Shown here: positions 24,026 through 36,174 of the stretch, piece by piece
Numbering within the stretch: the first letter of the stretch is position 1
Layout of the letters: every line of letters starts with the position of its first letter
NCBI RefSeq assembly: GCF_033568475.1
Contig: NC_133122.1
Coordinates: forward strand, 187,445,449-187,509,448
DNA length: 64,000 bases
Reading direction: 5' to 3'
DNA from: Henckelia pumila
Taxonomy: Eukaryota; Streptophyta; Magnoliopsida; Lamiales; Gesneriaceae
Translations under genes and position numbers: made by a program
The notes under the pieces: generated by a model
The model's input: only the letters and a program-made list of their open reading frames with translations
Databases searched by the model: none
Told to the model about the DNA's origin: nothing

Positions 24026-24028
<3 letters not shown>

Positions 24029-24384
24029 TTATGATCCCACGCACCCTAGAATGTGTGGGATTCCACGTACACTCGTACCCAAAACAACTCCGATTGTCTT
24101 GAATTTTCACGGTAGGATCGTCTCGAAAATGCGAATCCATCGATATATCATATGATAAAAAGTTCAATCTCGGTAGTCGAAAATAGAAAAATGATCGAAA
24201 ATTGCATATTTCACCTAATTTTCGATCATGTTCCCATTTTCGACTACCGAGATTGAAATTTTTATCATATGATATATCGATGGATTCGCATTTTCGAGAC
24301 GATCCTAACGTGAAAATTTCAAGACAATTGGAGTTGTTTTGGGCACGAGTGTACGTGGAACCCCACGCACCCGGATCAAAACTC
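24026..24384. mobile_element. Long foldback (hairpin) MITE
   Basis: Almost the whole element is one inverted repeat: a left arm of about 178 bases (24026-24203), a 13-base loop (24204-24216), and a right arm (24217-24384) with few mismatches. It lies within a (TA)n tract, so a TA target site is likely but cannot be defined. Both strands show short open frames with the same sequence, which is simply the palindrome read twice. A transcript through it would make a long double-stranded RNA. Confidence 0.85.
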
Positions 24385-24463
24385 TCTCTATATATATATA
24401 TGTATATATTTCTTTTGAAGGAAATATTTATTTCCTAAAAATCCCTTAAATTTAAAAATATTT

Positions 24464-25116
24464 TGTTATCCCGAGAAAATATTTCAACTCGAGCCCATTT
24501 ATAATGGGTTTATCTGGTATAGCCCAAGGTGGAAAATTCTAGTCCAGTCCAAAATTATGTTGGACTTTGCCATGACCAAGGCTAGTTTTGTATGGGCCGA
24601 CCTGGGCTGGTCATTATGGGCCGATCTAGACTGTTTCTAATGGGCCGCAGATATCCTTTTCTAGTTCAAGTAGGACTCTGATATATATGAGATAAGCTTG
24701 GATCTTTTTAAATATTCACAAGATAGGGATAAACTTAAGAAGGATCCAATGGATGAAGACTCCTAGTACATGACATGTTATAGTTCAACTAGGTAACTTA
24801 CTCTATTTTATCCTATAAATACAGGTACTGTTATGGTTGTGTTCATTCATTACTCACTATTCATTATTCATCACACATTCACTTTTACTATTATACTCAC
24901 GCACTCATATGTCTTAGTTTTCACATTAATCATACCCTCTGCCTTCAAAACACTGACTTAGGCATCGGAGGGGTCACACCAAAAACACATTCGGCGCCCC
25001 TTGACCTAGCTGTTGCTTGTGCAGATTTTAGTGGTGCCCGACCCGACCTTCTTCATAACGGAGTTGGAGGATCCATTCTACCAGACTGAACCCGAGGTAA
25101 AAACTCTACATCATCA
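24464..25116 (+). repeat. 5' LTR of a Tat-lineage gypsy element
   Basis: Begins TGTTATCCCGAG and ends TACATCATCA, followed at once by ATTGGCGCCGTTTGTGG, the primer-site type used by Tat/Athila elements (TGGCGCCGTT). A TATA box (CCTATAAATACAGG) lies near 24809. No matching 3' LTR is in the window. Confidence 0.75.
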
Positions 25117-25917
25117 ATTGGCGCCGTTTGTGGAAATTTGAAGAAAAAGAGTTTCGATGGCTAATAAGAATGGAGATAACACAAATTTGGACCAGTTGAT
25201 AAATCAAGCCGTTCAGAGGGCTTTGGTAGAAAGGGGTGAGGCTAATCCTTTGCATCCCGATCAAAACATTCACTTGGAGGAGATCAAAAAGTTGAAAGAG
25301 GAGATGAAGCATCTAAGGAAGAAGCAGGTTGGGTACCTAGCTACCACAACTAAAAACATTCTTTTCACTTAGGAGATATTGGATGCCGACCTCCCCAATC
25401 ATTTTAAATTACCTCACGTCGGGGAGTATGAAGGTAAAGGAGATCCAGAGGAACATCTAGCACGCTTCGAGAATGCAGCCCTGTTGCATAAATACTCGGA
25501 CCAGATTAAGTGTAGGTCTTTTCTCACTACTCTCATAGGACCAGCCCAGCAATGGTTCAATATGCTACGCCCTGGGGAGATCAAGGAATTCAAGGATTTT
25601 AGTAAATCTTTTTTGCATCACTTTGCTAGTAGAAAAAAGCGTCCTAATACTACTTTCAGCCTCTTTGCAATCAAGAAACGAGAACATGAAAATTTGAGAG
25701 CATATATTCGCACGTTTAGTGCCTTGGCTCTTGAGGTACCCATGGCTACGCCAGACCTGCTTATTAGTGCCTTCATGCAAGGGCTGGATACAAAATACTT
25801 TCTCAAATCTCTAATAAAGAGGCCGCCTGAAACATACGAGGAATTACTAGCCCGAGCTGAGAAATATGTCAATATGGAAGAAATACAGGTCTCGTGAGCA
25901 GCTGTAAAGAGGGAACG

Positions 25918-27238
25918 TGTAGTAGCCCGAACCCTAATTGAGTAATTAAAGGATTAATGCTAATTAAATAAATTGGGGATTGGACGGATCGGAAGCTCCG
26001 AAGGGACGATCGGAAGCTCCGATGAGGATCGGAGGCACCGATGATATTACGTCATCCATGACGTGTGGCTGGATCGGAAGCTCCGATCAGGACCGGAGGC
26101 TCCGATCACCCCTATCCGGAGTCAACAAGTGATATTTTGACACGTGGCAGATCAGGATCTTCGGAAGCTCCGATGGCAGGATCGAACGTTCCGATCCAGG
26201 TTCGGACGTTCCGATCGAGGATCGGAGGCTCCGATCGTTGTCTATAAATAGAAGGCCGAGACTTCATTTCTCCTTGCCAATTTCGGATTTCCTCTCTATT
26301 TCTAGTCATATTCGAGTTGTTCTAGCCTTCCTAGGCTTGAACCGGGAGTCGTCTAGACGTTCGGTAGTCATAGCGGAGTTGTGCCCAAGTTCTGGAGGCA
26401 TCGACATCAAAGGGCTAACGACGGACGAAGGTATAGCTTTTGCTTCCTATAAATATTTAGGAGTATGCAATAGCTTAGTTAAGGCTTTTAGAGCACTTTA
26501 ATGATAGTAGTATCATTTGGCAGTGTAGAACAGACTATAGGCGTGGACCTAGAGTTGGTAGAGCTTGCACTGTATTGAGGTACGAAAGTACTGTTCGAGA
26601 TATCCTGACTGAGTATGCATGTATTACGTGACTGCATGATTTATATGCCATGATATTATTTTGCATTCATTTGCATCTTGCTGTATCTCCTTCGAGATGT
26701 CTGTTAGTAGGGTTGTACCCTATCCTGTTAGTGGATGGACTTCCATCGATTTGGGTCCGGCGTATCCACAGTTATCTCGGTATGGGAGCCACCTCTTGAA
26801 GCGACGGCACAGCGTGCTACATACCAGGGCCCGGTCTGTCTCTGTTATCTGATCCTTGACCTCGAGTCTATAGGGAGTTCACTTTGCATGCATGTATACT
26901 CATACTCTCGCACTGAGCGTTTTATGCTCACGTCTCGTACTCTGTATTTTCTGGACACCCTATTCCATGGGGCAGGTTTGCGATTGGACGAGGAGGGTGG
27001 ATCCAGGAGGGGCTAGTCAGTGGTTGGCCAGCTGGATCTTCGTCTAGGTTTTATTACTGTTGTTTTGGGTTTATACAGCTATTCGATTTGGTTGTATATT
27101 ATTGGATAATTACAGATTCCTTTTCTTGGGATTGTATAATGTTATTGGTTTCCGCAGTTTTATTCTGATATCTGTTTTATTAAGTTAATTGCATGCCTAA
27201 GTTCTGTTTAGTAGGTGATCCGGGTAAGGGTCACTACA
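25918..27238 (+). mobile_element. Solo LTR of a Tekay/Del-like gypsy element
   Basis: A 1321-base LTR with TGTAGTAGCCCG at the start and GGGTCACTACA at the end, flanked by the exact 5-base duplication GAACG (25913-25917 and 27239-27243). No internal region or second LTR remains, so it is the product of LTR-LTR recombination. It contains a palindrome array and TATA box (see the promoter entry), the ACACCCTATTCCATGGGG hairpin near 26955, and a TAACGACGGACG block near 26417. Confidence 0.92.
25984..26251 (+). promoter_or_regulatory. LTR promoter: palindrome array plus TATA box
   Basis: About nine copies of an imperfect palindrome of the form ATCGGAAGCTCCGAT, with variants GGAGGCTCC and GAACGTTCC, are strung along roughly 250 bases. 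They end just before TATAAATAG (26243-26251). Between them are ACGT cores (TTACGTCATCCATGACGT; GACACGTGGCA) of the kind bound by bZIP factors. The layout suggests a U3 enhancer; binding is inference. Confidence 0.65.
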
Positions 27239-28381
27239 GAACGACCCAAAAGTCCAAGGAGCAATAGGGTCCCGAGCAGTAATCCAGGGATGGGACAATC
27301 ATCCCGACCCGCATTTTTGGGTGAATTCACCTCTTACACTCCTTTGCGCATGAGCAAATCCCAAGCTCTGCGAATTTTTGACGATCGACAACTCATAGAA
27401 AGGCCTCCATGGACTGAGAAGGGACCTCGAAAATGGGAATCAGATAAATATTTTCACTTTCACAAGGAGTATAGGCATACTACGGAGAAATGTCTTCAAT
27501 TAGATCAAGAAATTGAAAGGATAATACAGCAAAATTCTGAAGTAAAGAATATATTAACTCGTCAAGAGGGATATCACCCGAATAGAAAACAGCGAGGAAG
27601 ATCTAGACAAAGAGCCAAAACTGCTCCTCCCCAAGAATATTTCCATCTTCCTAATCAAGACCAGGCCAAGAATGACCGAGCTCATCAAAGACCAGCTCCG
27701 CCTGCTCAAGGAATTATTAACATGATTTCTGGAGGGCCCACTGATGGAGATTCCAACAGAGCCAAGAAAACTAGCAGCAGAAAATTAATAAATATGGAGA
27801 TTGACAATAAAATTGCCCATACTGGTCCGACCCTCTCTTTTGGGCTGGAAGATTTGAAAGGGGTTTCTACCAATCATAATGATGCCCTGGTAATAAGGGA
27901 CATGGTCGCAAATTATGATGTGGCCCGAATATTTGTGGATTCAGGCAGCTCTGTCAATGTTCTCTTCCAAGAAGCAATAAATCAAATGGATTTAGGGCAA
28001 TATAAGATTGAGCCCGTCGTAACATCACTTTTTGGCTTCACGGGTCATGCAATCCGACCTGTTGGATTAGTGCATCTGCCACTAACTTTGGGAACCAGCA
28101 ATTCTCGTAAAATCAGGACTGTAAGTTTCATTATAGTAGATGCTGCATCTGCCTATAATGCCATACTAGGCAGACCTGCCATGACCACTTTTATGGCTGT
28201 CGCATCAGCTCTGCATCAGAAAATAAAGTTCCCGGTGGGTAATGAGGTCGGCGAGGTACAAGGTGATCAAGTTATTGCTCGCAAGTGTTATGTGGATGAG
28301 GTCATAATAGAACAGAAAGTAGCCAGAACTTATAGTATTGACCGACCTGGGCTCTTTAGCATTAGTGCACCAGACTATTGA

Positions 28382-28917
28382 AAAGAGCGGAAACAGTCCA
28401 CAACACTTGTGAAACAAAAAGTAATAGAAATGAAGAAATGACACAATACTTATTTCTAGAAGTTCGAAGGATAAAACTCTTCAATGTTTCTCAATCTCAT
28501 TCTTCTGTTTTCAGAAGATACCACTAGAAGACTTTTATTAATACACACTTGGTCAAATCCACTTCACCAGGTCTTACTCTTACCTACTGAAACTCTTAAC
28601 AAACACAACACAATAAAAGAATATTAAGATTATTGGAAAGACTCTTTCCACATATTACAATCACTTCACACCAAATAATTGATAATACAATGAGTGAGTG
28701 TGTAATGCAGTAGCACGACTGGTCTTTTTGGATCTGATTTATCTTTTATCATGTGCTAATTTTTAAGACTTACAATATGCTTGAGTTGCTTGATTCTTGA
28801 GAGATGATTCACAAGGGTATTGATTAGAGTTCGATAGAGCTTTTTGTGTATCATCTTGTAGCCTTTTTTTTTTATAGAGTTTTCAACGTTGAATAAAAAC
28901 AACTATTTTATTTTTGT
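28382..28917. other. Unassigned AT-rich segment between two retroelements
   Basis: Follows the Gag-protease frame and precedes the copia LTR. No open frame, primer site or LTR match is evident, so I cannot say whether it belongs to the gypsy element or is host DNA. Confidence 0.5.
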
Positions 28918-29150
28918 TGTAAAATAAAGAAGAAACTAACCAAATAATATGCAAAGGAATATGCAAAGAAAACAAGTAAATTCAATGTATTGAATTTGTT
29001 ACATGAGCGACCTATTTATAAGTACAAGAAACTCAAGATAATATCAATTAAATTGATTTGATCACGATTCTATATCATCTCTTTGAGATTTGAATATAAC
29101 TCTATGATAACTTAATCTTTGATTATCTTGACATCCATAATATTATAACA
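28918..29150 (-). repeat. 3' LTR of the minus-strand copia
   Basis: A 233-base copy, with TGTTATAATATTATGG at its minus-strand start. It holds about 78 bases near that end that are missing from the partner at 33149-33303. Confidence 0.75.
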
Positions 29151-29159
29151 CTCCCCCTT

Positions 29160-31400
29160 GGATGTCAATCGACGGATGTACCTCGTTAAAACCTTACTAG
29201 GAAAAACCCAATGGGATAAAAACCTAGCGAAGGAAAAAGAGTACAACAACCCTCGTTATTGCTAAACTGCCTCGTTAAAAACCTTGTCATGAAAAATCAC
29301 TTGGGAAAAATCATGGAAAAGGGAAAAAGAGTGCAGTTTGGATTAAATCCCCCTATTGCGAACATCACTTGAAATCTCTAAGTCGCCGCATTCCGATTTT
29401 GTACACCAATTTCTCAAAAGTTGATGTGAGCAATGATTTCGGTGAAAACTCGGTCGGATTACCACTTGAGCAAATTTGTTGAATTTAGTTGAGAAGTGCA
29501 TGCCTAATTGCTTTCATAGATCTTCGGGATATAAATGTTCCATCATAAAAACATCTACTCTGTTATCTTCCTTTTGTGTGGATCGGATATATATCTGCAT
29601 AACTAATCAATTGCAAATCATAAGCATTAAAATAAAATAAGTCGGTTGTACCATATACCTATAAGATATCAAAATTAATTGCATGAATTACTCCTTAATG
29701 TTTGGACCACAGATCCCAAAAACTCATGTTTTGCTATTGAGTTTAACTCTTGTATTGCAATATTTTAACTTGGCCAATCATGTCTACAACGACATTCAGT
29801 AACAGATTTATGATCTAGATCATAACATCAAATGCCACATCATGGGCAAATTTTATTGTCGACAATAATTTTCAATTGATAAAATCATTTTCTCGTTTTG
29901 ACATAATTTATCGAGATCTCTTCATTTTCAAGTACTTGAACTTCTTTGGGGATTTGATCATCTGCATTTCAGACTGATCAATTAATGAATCATATTTTCA
30001 AAATGGACATCTATATTATTGCTCCTTTTCTTTTCGTGGATTTTTATTTTTGGATCCAATTTATCTACCACGCTGATTCGAGCTCGTTGTTGACTGTTCT
30101 TTTAGAACATCAATATGTGCTGGAGCATTAGCAGCCATTACGTATGACTTAGTTACCATTTTTCCATTAAATGCATCAGGTAATTTATTTGCAATACCTT
30201 GCAAATGGACTACTCTTGAACCTCAAGTTCACATTCATTTGTCCGATAATCAAAATGATGTAATGATGCATTTCAAGTTAATTAACTTGGTGATCTCATA
30301 TTTTATCCCCCTAATAGTCGCATATGCAAATTTATTCTTAAACTCTTGACCAAAAGCTAGTTGTAAAGGGGAGAAATCATCGTAACTAGTCAATCTAATG
30401 TGTATAAGTGTTGCTATATACAAAATATCATATCCCCATAAATATTTGAGGAGTATTGTTCTCATTATCAATGGTTAGCTATCAATTGGAGACGTTTAAT
30501 CAAAAATTTCGCTAAACTATTTTGTATATGAACATTTGCAACAAGATGTTCAATAATTATCCCAATTGACATACTAGTCATAAAAATTTTGGGATGTAAT
30601 TTCATCAGCATTATCAATAAAATCCTCTTGATAAATTGCAAACATTAGTTTGTGATATGATAATAAATACACATGAAACCATTTCGTTAATATATAAAAT
30701 ATTTAAATGGTTCACATAATCGAAGAATGTGCCCATAAATATCACCTTGTATCATTTTAAAATGTAGGTGTTTCAATATCAATTTTAGCTGGTGAAGGCT
30801 TATAATTTGCCTTGAGAACAAGCAACACATGAGAATTCTTTAACATTAATAATCTATCTTTCTTTAATTGATGCCCATATGAATTCTCAATATTATTTTC
30901 GCATCATTGTCGAATTGGAATTTCCCAATTGATTATGCCAAGTCATAAACATATTCATATCAATAAATTTCTTGGCTAACCGTTGTATTCGTTTTCACTA
31001 CATTTATTTTGTGTAGTATAAGCCATAAGTAAATGTCGATAATTTTTCAACAATGTATTCCCGACATTTCTTTCGCAATAAAAGATATCATTTTTTTTAT
31101 TTTTTATTTTGCTTATAGTCTCAATATGATATCCATTCCAACGGATATCTTGAAAACTCAATAAATTTCTTTGAGACTTATGAGAGAATAACACAATTTG
31201 TCTCTCTAGAGCTTTCAATAATGCTTGTACTTTCAAAAATTGTGTTGACATAACATTTTTTCATTTGTAAATATGAGAAATATTTATTTCATTGAATATG
31301 GAATGCGTCATTGCGTTGTCAACACGACTTAAATCTCTATTGATTTCATGTCCAAAATTCATATTCTATTCAAAATAATAAATTTAATAAGAATAAAAAC
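29160..31400 (-). pseudogene. Copia pol remnants (protease to integrase and beyond)
   Basis: Near 31290-31330 a worn protease motif reads VDNAMTHSIF where copia elements have a DSG(T/A)TH form. SQRNLLSFQDIRWNGYHIET at about 31100-31180 is the gag-pre-integrase region, and a piece near 30250-30470 (DDFSPLQLAFGQE) matches the end of integrase. The rest, toward 29160, lacks clear RT or RNase H blocks and has many stops. Confidence 0.7.
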
Positions 31401-31624
31401 ATTTTATTCATATAGAGACAATATGAAATAAATAACTTTGATTCATAATAAAAACAATCAAACCAATTTAAAATATTAAATTAATTAAATCAATAGTCTT
31501 CTCAGATAAACCATATAAATAATCCCTAAACATGACATTTAAATAAATAAAAACCAAAATGACCAAAATAAAAGATAATCAATAACTTTAATAATTTTGC
31601 ACGCTTCCATCTCCAATCAAATGA

Positions 31625-32674
31625 TCAAATCTTTCCTTCCGGATCTTCAAAGAAATCAGAAACATCAAAATGTGCCGAAAAAGATGGGCCTTGGCTTAAA
31701 TCTTCACCTTGATGTATAAAATTAGTTTCAACATCTTTTGCCTTTTCTTTTGATGCTTGATAAAGATCAACAAGGTGTTTCGGCGTACGACAATTATTAT
31801 ACCAATGCATTTTATCTCCACATCTATAGCACCCATTTTTTGAATTCATTGATTTATCATTTTGACCACTTTCAACATTTTTCTCTTGGTCATTACCACA
31901 CTTTTTGGAACTTCCATTCCTTTGATCATTATTATTATTATAACCATTGTTAAAGTAACGAGGTTTTTCATGCCCACGACCATATGAATGAAAGCGTCCC
32001 CGACCGCGCCCACTCCCACGACCACGACCGAATCTGGTATTATTTTGTTTCATCTTTTCATCATGCATTGCCGCATTCACTTCAGAGAATGGGTTGGCTC
32101 CGGTGGGACGGATTTCATGATTTTTTATCAATAATTCATTATTTTGCTCAGCCACAAGCAAACATGAAATCAATTCAGAATACTTTTTGAAGCCTTTCTC
32201 TCTATACTGCTGTTGTAGGAGAACATTAGAGGCATGAAACGTAAAATATGTTTTTTCCAACAAATCATCATCAGTTATTTTCTCTCCACACAATTTCAAT
32301 TGTGAACTGATGCGAAATAATGCAGAATTATATTCACTTACAGACTTAAAATCTTGTAAGTGCAAGTGCATCCAATCATAACGTGCTTTTGGAAGAATCA
32401 CGGTCTTTTGAAGTCTATATCTCTCTTTCAAATTATTTCATAGATCAAGCGGATCTTTTATCGTCAAATACTCAATTTTCAAACCATCATGAAGATGGTG
32501 ACGAAGGAATATCATAGTCTTTGCACGATTTTGCGGTGATTCATTATTTTCATCTTTGATGGTATCTCCAATACCCATAGCATCTTGATGTATTTCAACA
32601 TCTAGTATCCAAGAAAAATAATTCTTGCCGGAGATATCAAGAACGGCAAATTCAAGATTTGAGATATTCGACAT
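31625..32674 (-). pseudogene. Copia Gag, one nonsense codon
   Basis: Reads from ATG at 32674 (MSNISNLEFAVLDISGKNY) to 31625, about 350 residues, with a single in-frame stop: TGA at 32438-32440 where relatives have Trp (DPLDL-stop-NNLKERY). After the Gag core (LPKARYDWMHLHLQDFKSVS, ALFRISSQLKLCGE) come a Gly/Arg-rich stretch (RFGRGRGSGRGRGRF) and a zinc knuckle CYRCGDKMHWYNNC (CX2CX4HX4C). It is the best-preserved part of the element. Confidence 0.85.
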
Positions 32675-33148
32675 GATGGAATCTATATAAAACACAAAAG
32701 TCATAAATATTCATTAATACACAAATTTAAATATGCATATAAAAATTTGAAATTTGACATTAAAATTTAACGATGAGCATTAATAATAGTGCACAACAAT
32801 AATTCATGCTTATATTTAACAAATTAATAAAACGACAAGCAATAACAACAAATAAGCACTAACAACAAATAAAAATATTCAATATTTCGGATAATGAGGT
32901 CAATCCACATTCATGTATTTTATTTGTTTACGTATACATATCTCATCAATCAACACATAAAAGTCCGTAAGAGATAAACTTTCAGAATGAACTTAGCACA
33001 GCTTTTACCGAAGATAAAACAATCGGAGATCAAATATGAAATACGTGTTTGTGCATATTCGGTTCAGTATAAGGCATAGGCGATTTTAAAACAAAATATC
33101 TTTCGAGTGAAAATTGGCAAGCAATAGAAAATTGTGCTGATAACGTGT

Positions 33149-33303
33149 TGTAAAATCGTGCTAACCAAATAATATGCAAAGAAATATGCAAAAAAAAGAA
33201 GTAAATTCAATGTATTGAATGTGTTACATGAGCGACATATTTATAGGTACAAAAAACTCAAGATAAGATCAATTAAATTGATTTGATCACGATTCTATAA
33301 CAA
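33149..33303 (-). repeat. 5' LTR of the minus-strand copia, shortened
   Basis: About 155 bases, matching the partner at 28918-29150 except for a 78-base internal gap near its start. On the minus strand the primer-site region ACACGTTATCAGCAC follows it. Confidence 0.75.
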
Positions 33304-33554
33304 TTTGTTAAGTGTACTTGTACCAAAAATACGTACGTTTGTTATTGGTCTTATACAAAAAATGATAATAGGCAATAAATGATTTTGTACAATCCAATCG
33401 ATGAATTATACTAGCTAGATAACAAAACGCATCATAAATAAAGTCATTATCTGATAGATAGTATGACTTGAGCAGATTCAATATGAAATGCTGTCTGTTG
33501 AATTCAGAAAATAAAATAAAATTGCTTTTGAAAAAGGCCTAGGAAGTAGACTAA

Positions 33555-33750
33555 GAGCCCGTTTGGATTTTGCAGAGATTTCTTGAAATAAGTTCTTTTA
33601 AAATCTACAATTTTTGGCTTTCAAAAAAATTATATTTTGACTCAAAAAAGTGCTTATTTTAGCACTTTTTTGGTCAATCAAACACCTTGTTAACTGAAAA
33701 ACACTAAAAAAATTGTTTTTTTGGCCTGACTTTTGAAACCAAACGGGGCC
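33555..33750. mobile_element. Short MITE with GCCCGTTTGG-type ends
   Basis: A 196-base element bounded by GAGCCCGTTTGGA and, read inward from the right, GGCCCCGTTTGG, with TAA duplicated on each side (33552-33554 and 33751-33753). It contains mirrored AAAGTGC/GCACTTTT blocks in the middle. TAA duplication suggests PIF/Harbinger, though similar ends also occur in hAT MITEs. Confidence 0.7.
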
Positions 33751-34300
33751 TAAGACTTCTGCCTCTACTTAATTTAAACACTCAGTGGTCTACTGAGTTT
33801 CTTATGCTGATTTCCGATTATTTCTGCCGATTTCCAATTATTAAGAGCCTATTGATTTTCCAATGTTACAGAAGTAGCATATCACCAGAACCTAAAAATG
33901 TCCAACAACATTTGTTTTATGAGTTAAAATTTATTTCGAGTTATAACAAACAATCTTGTCTAAGTATTTAATTAAAGTTGATCCCTTAAACTAACTGACT
34001 ATTTATTGATTTTGTAAACTCTTTTAAAATTACAGTTATATTTAAATCTCCAATGTTATCTTTATTTACATTTTTAAATTCCATACTATTTTTTAATCTA
34101 TTTTTAGATTTTAAGATATTCTATCACTCTTTATAAATGTAAGCTATAATATCTAATTTTTTATGGTTATCAATTACCATTTAACTCTCACACTAAATCT
34201 GAAAATATTGTCAAATATGTAGTATTGAACTTTTTTATATAATGAAATTTATAATTAATATTTACCGAAAATTGCTAACTGATATATGTTATTAAAAAAA

Positions 34301-34612
34301 GGGAAAATTGCTTTTTTGGTCCTGTATGTTTGTCACTTTGCGATTTTGGTCCTTTATATTTTCAGATTGCAGTTTTAGTCCGCTATCTTTATTTTTTTGG
34401 CAATTTTAGTCCTTTTTCCGATGTGGCGCTGACGTGACACCAATTCAATGCTGATGTGGAGCTGACGTGTCAGTGCCACGTCAGCATTTTCAAAGAAAAA
34501 GGACCGAAATTGCCAAAAATCGAAACATACAGGACTAAAACTGAAATGTGAAAACATAAAGGACCAAAATCGCAAAGTGACAAACATACAGGACTAAATT
34601 TGCAATTTTCCC
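34301..34612. mobile_element. Mutator-like MITE with long inverted ends
   Basis: A 312-base element with long terminal inverted repeats of roughly 80-100 bases starting GGGAAAATTGC and containing TTTTGGTCCT and GTATGTTTGTCACTTTGCG on both arms. The 9-base duplication TTAAAAAAA flanks it (34292-34300 and 34613-34621), as for Mutator-like elements. The centre has several GCTGACGTGGC/CACGTCAGC palindromes. It is non-coding. Confidence 0.8.
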
Positions 34613-34621
34613 TTAAAAAAA

Positions 34622-36174
34622 ACATCATTTTTTGAACGTACAAATTTGGTGAGCATTTGACTGGATGTGCAGAGAGAAGATGCACATATTTGTTCCAAGA
34701 TTTTTTTTAATGCATTAAGATAGTCATATTACTATACTAAATGTAAATATAAAGAATGATATAAGTACTATCAGTCAATGAACCCACATTCAATTTTCCC
34801 TTGTAAAAGTAGCCACAGATCTTCTCTCCATTAATATCTATCACCATAGTAGGTATTTTTAAAATGCATTTTTTTTTGAAAGGAGGTATTTCTAAAATGC
34901 ATTAATCCACTGTTACTGGATAAGATTGATTTATCCGAAAAACAATTTGAAACAATATCATATATATATATATATATATATATATTCCTATTTTTTTTTA
35001 TAAAAGAATTCTATCATCATTACATAATTAACTAATTTCAAATTTTTAGGTAGATCAGTAATTTTTACTTCTTTTTCTATTTCTCGTTTTAATAATATTT
35101 TTTTTTGTTTTTGTAATATATTATGTGACTGTGTTTACTTAGTAAGATTAATTATATATATATAAATAATACTGATACTATTAAATTAATTTTATAGGAT
35201 GTGGGATAATGGTGGTTAAACAATAACATATTTATTTTGATTGATCAATTTTATGATTGAAATTATTATCAAGTGGCGAGATACAATTTTTTCATTTGCT
35301 TATAATATACAATCTTATTTTTAGTTTGTATTTTTAAAATTGAGATTTTTATTTTATTGAAGAATGTGAATTATTATTGAATCACATGTAAATTATTTTC
35401 ATTCACCAAAATTATTGAGTATAAACATCATTTATTTTTTAAACAAAAATTAATAAATTGAGTAAAAATTTTCCATGAATAAGATAAAATTTTAATGAAA
35501 TGAATTAATAATATCTTAAATTATTAAATTATTATTCATGTCTATAATTTTTAAATGAATTTTTAATATGTTAAAATCAAATGAAATGTATTAAATATAT
35601 CTTAAAGTTTCAAATTTTATAATTTTTTAGATGGGTTTTTCATGATTATTTTTTAGGAAGTTAAGCATATTAATGTAATTTTTCTAAATTGAAAAGACAA
35701 TTAGTTAAAAATGATTATATATCATACATTTTATTTGTGATAAATAATCAATGTATAAAGTTTAAATTAATTAAATATGGATGAAGTTTATTTTAAAAGT
35801 TGTTTTAAGAATAAATATATATTTGAATTATAAAAGATTTTAATATTTCAAAAGTAATGTTGTTTTAAATTTCGTCATTGTTTTCCATTCTAAAAACTTC
35901 AAAAAACAAATCTCAATAGTTTTTTTAAAAACTATAATATTTGAAGAACAGTTTTATTAAATCAATTTTTATTTACAAAAATCTTGTCCAATCACGTGCT
36001 TTAATTTTTTTTTCACTTATAAAAATTAAAAACGTTTTTAAAATAATGGTTTAAACAGAACCCAAATGAGTTGTTAATCATAATTAATAACTTAAATATT
36101 TTATTTTAAAAAATAAACTTAATTTTTTTTTAAAAAATAATTAATTTAATTATATTAAAAATATATACACACGA
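34622..36174. other. Very AT-rich intergenic DNA
   Basis: No gene seen. A (TA)n run lies at about 34960-34985, and the rest is dominated by A- and T-runs up to the promoter of the RRM gene. Confidence 0.6.

Larger units (their letters stand above)
25157..28381 (+). pseudogene. Gypsy (Tat lineage) Gag-protease, split by a solo LTR
   Basis: Starts MANKNGDNTNLDQLI and runs through a Retrotrans_gag domain (GEYEGKGDPEEHLARFENAA, GPAQQWFNML, FSKSFLHHF). In-frame stops are at 25370 (TAG) and 25895 (TGA). A solo LTR (25918-27238) interrupts it; removal of that LTR plus one TSD copy restores the frame exactly. After it come a degenerate zinc finger (HFHKEYRHTTEKC, with Phe in place of the first Cys) and the aspartic protease (FVDSGSSVNVLF ... 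NAILGRPAM). The frame stops at 28381; RT, RNase H and integrase are absent, so this is either a truncated or a Gag-PR-only element. Confidence 0.85.
28918..33303 (-). mobile_element. Ty1/copia retrotransposon, minus strand, decayed
   Basis: Related LTRs lie at 28918-29150 and 33149-33303. On the minus strand, the purine tract CCAAGGGGGAG sits just before the left (3') LTR, and ACACGTTATCAGCAC, a known copia primer-site region, follows the right (5') LTR. Gag is nearly complete; pol is shredded. The flanks share TTTGT (28913-28917 and 33304-33308), a likely 5-base duplication if the right edge is at 33303. Confidence 0.8.

Noticed and set aside
24026-24384. Matching short open frames on both strands
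   Set aside because: They are the two arms of one palindrome read in opposite directions, not genes.
25984-26251. Satellite-type tandem repeat
   Set aside because: Units are imperfect and irregularly spaced within an LTR promoter; they are better seen as a regulatory array.
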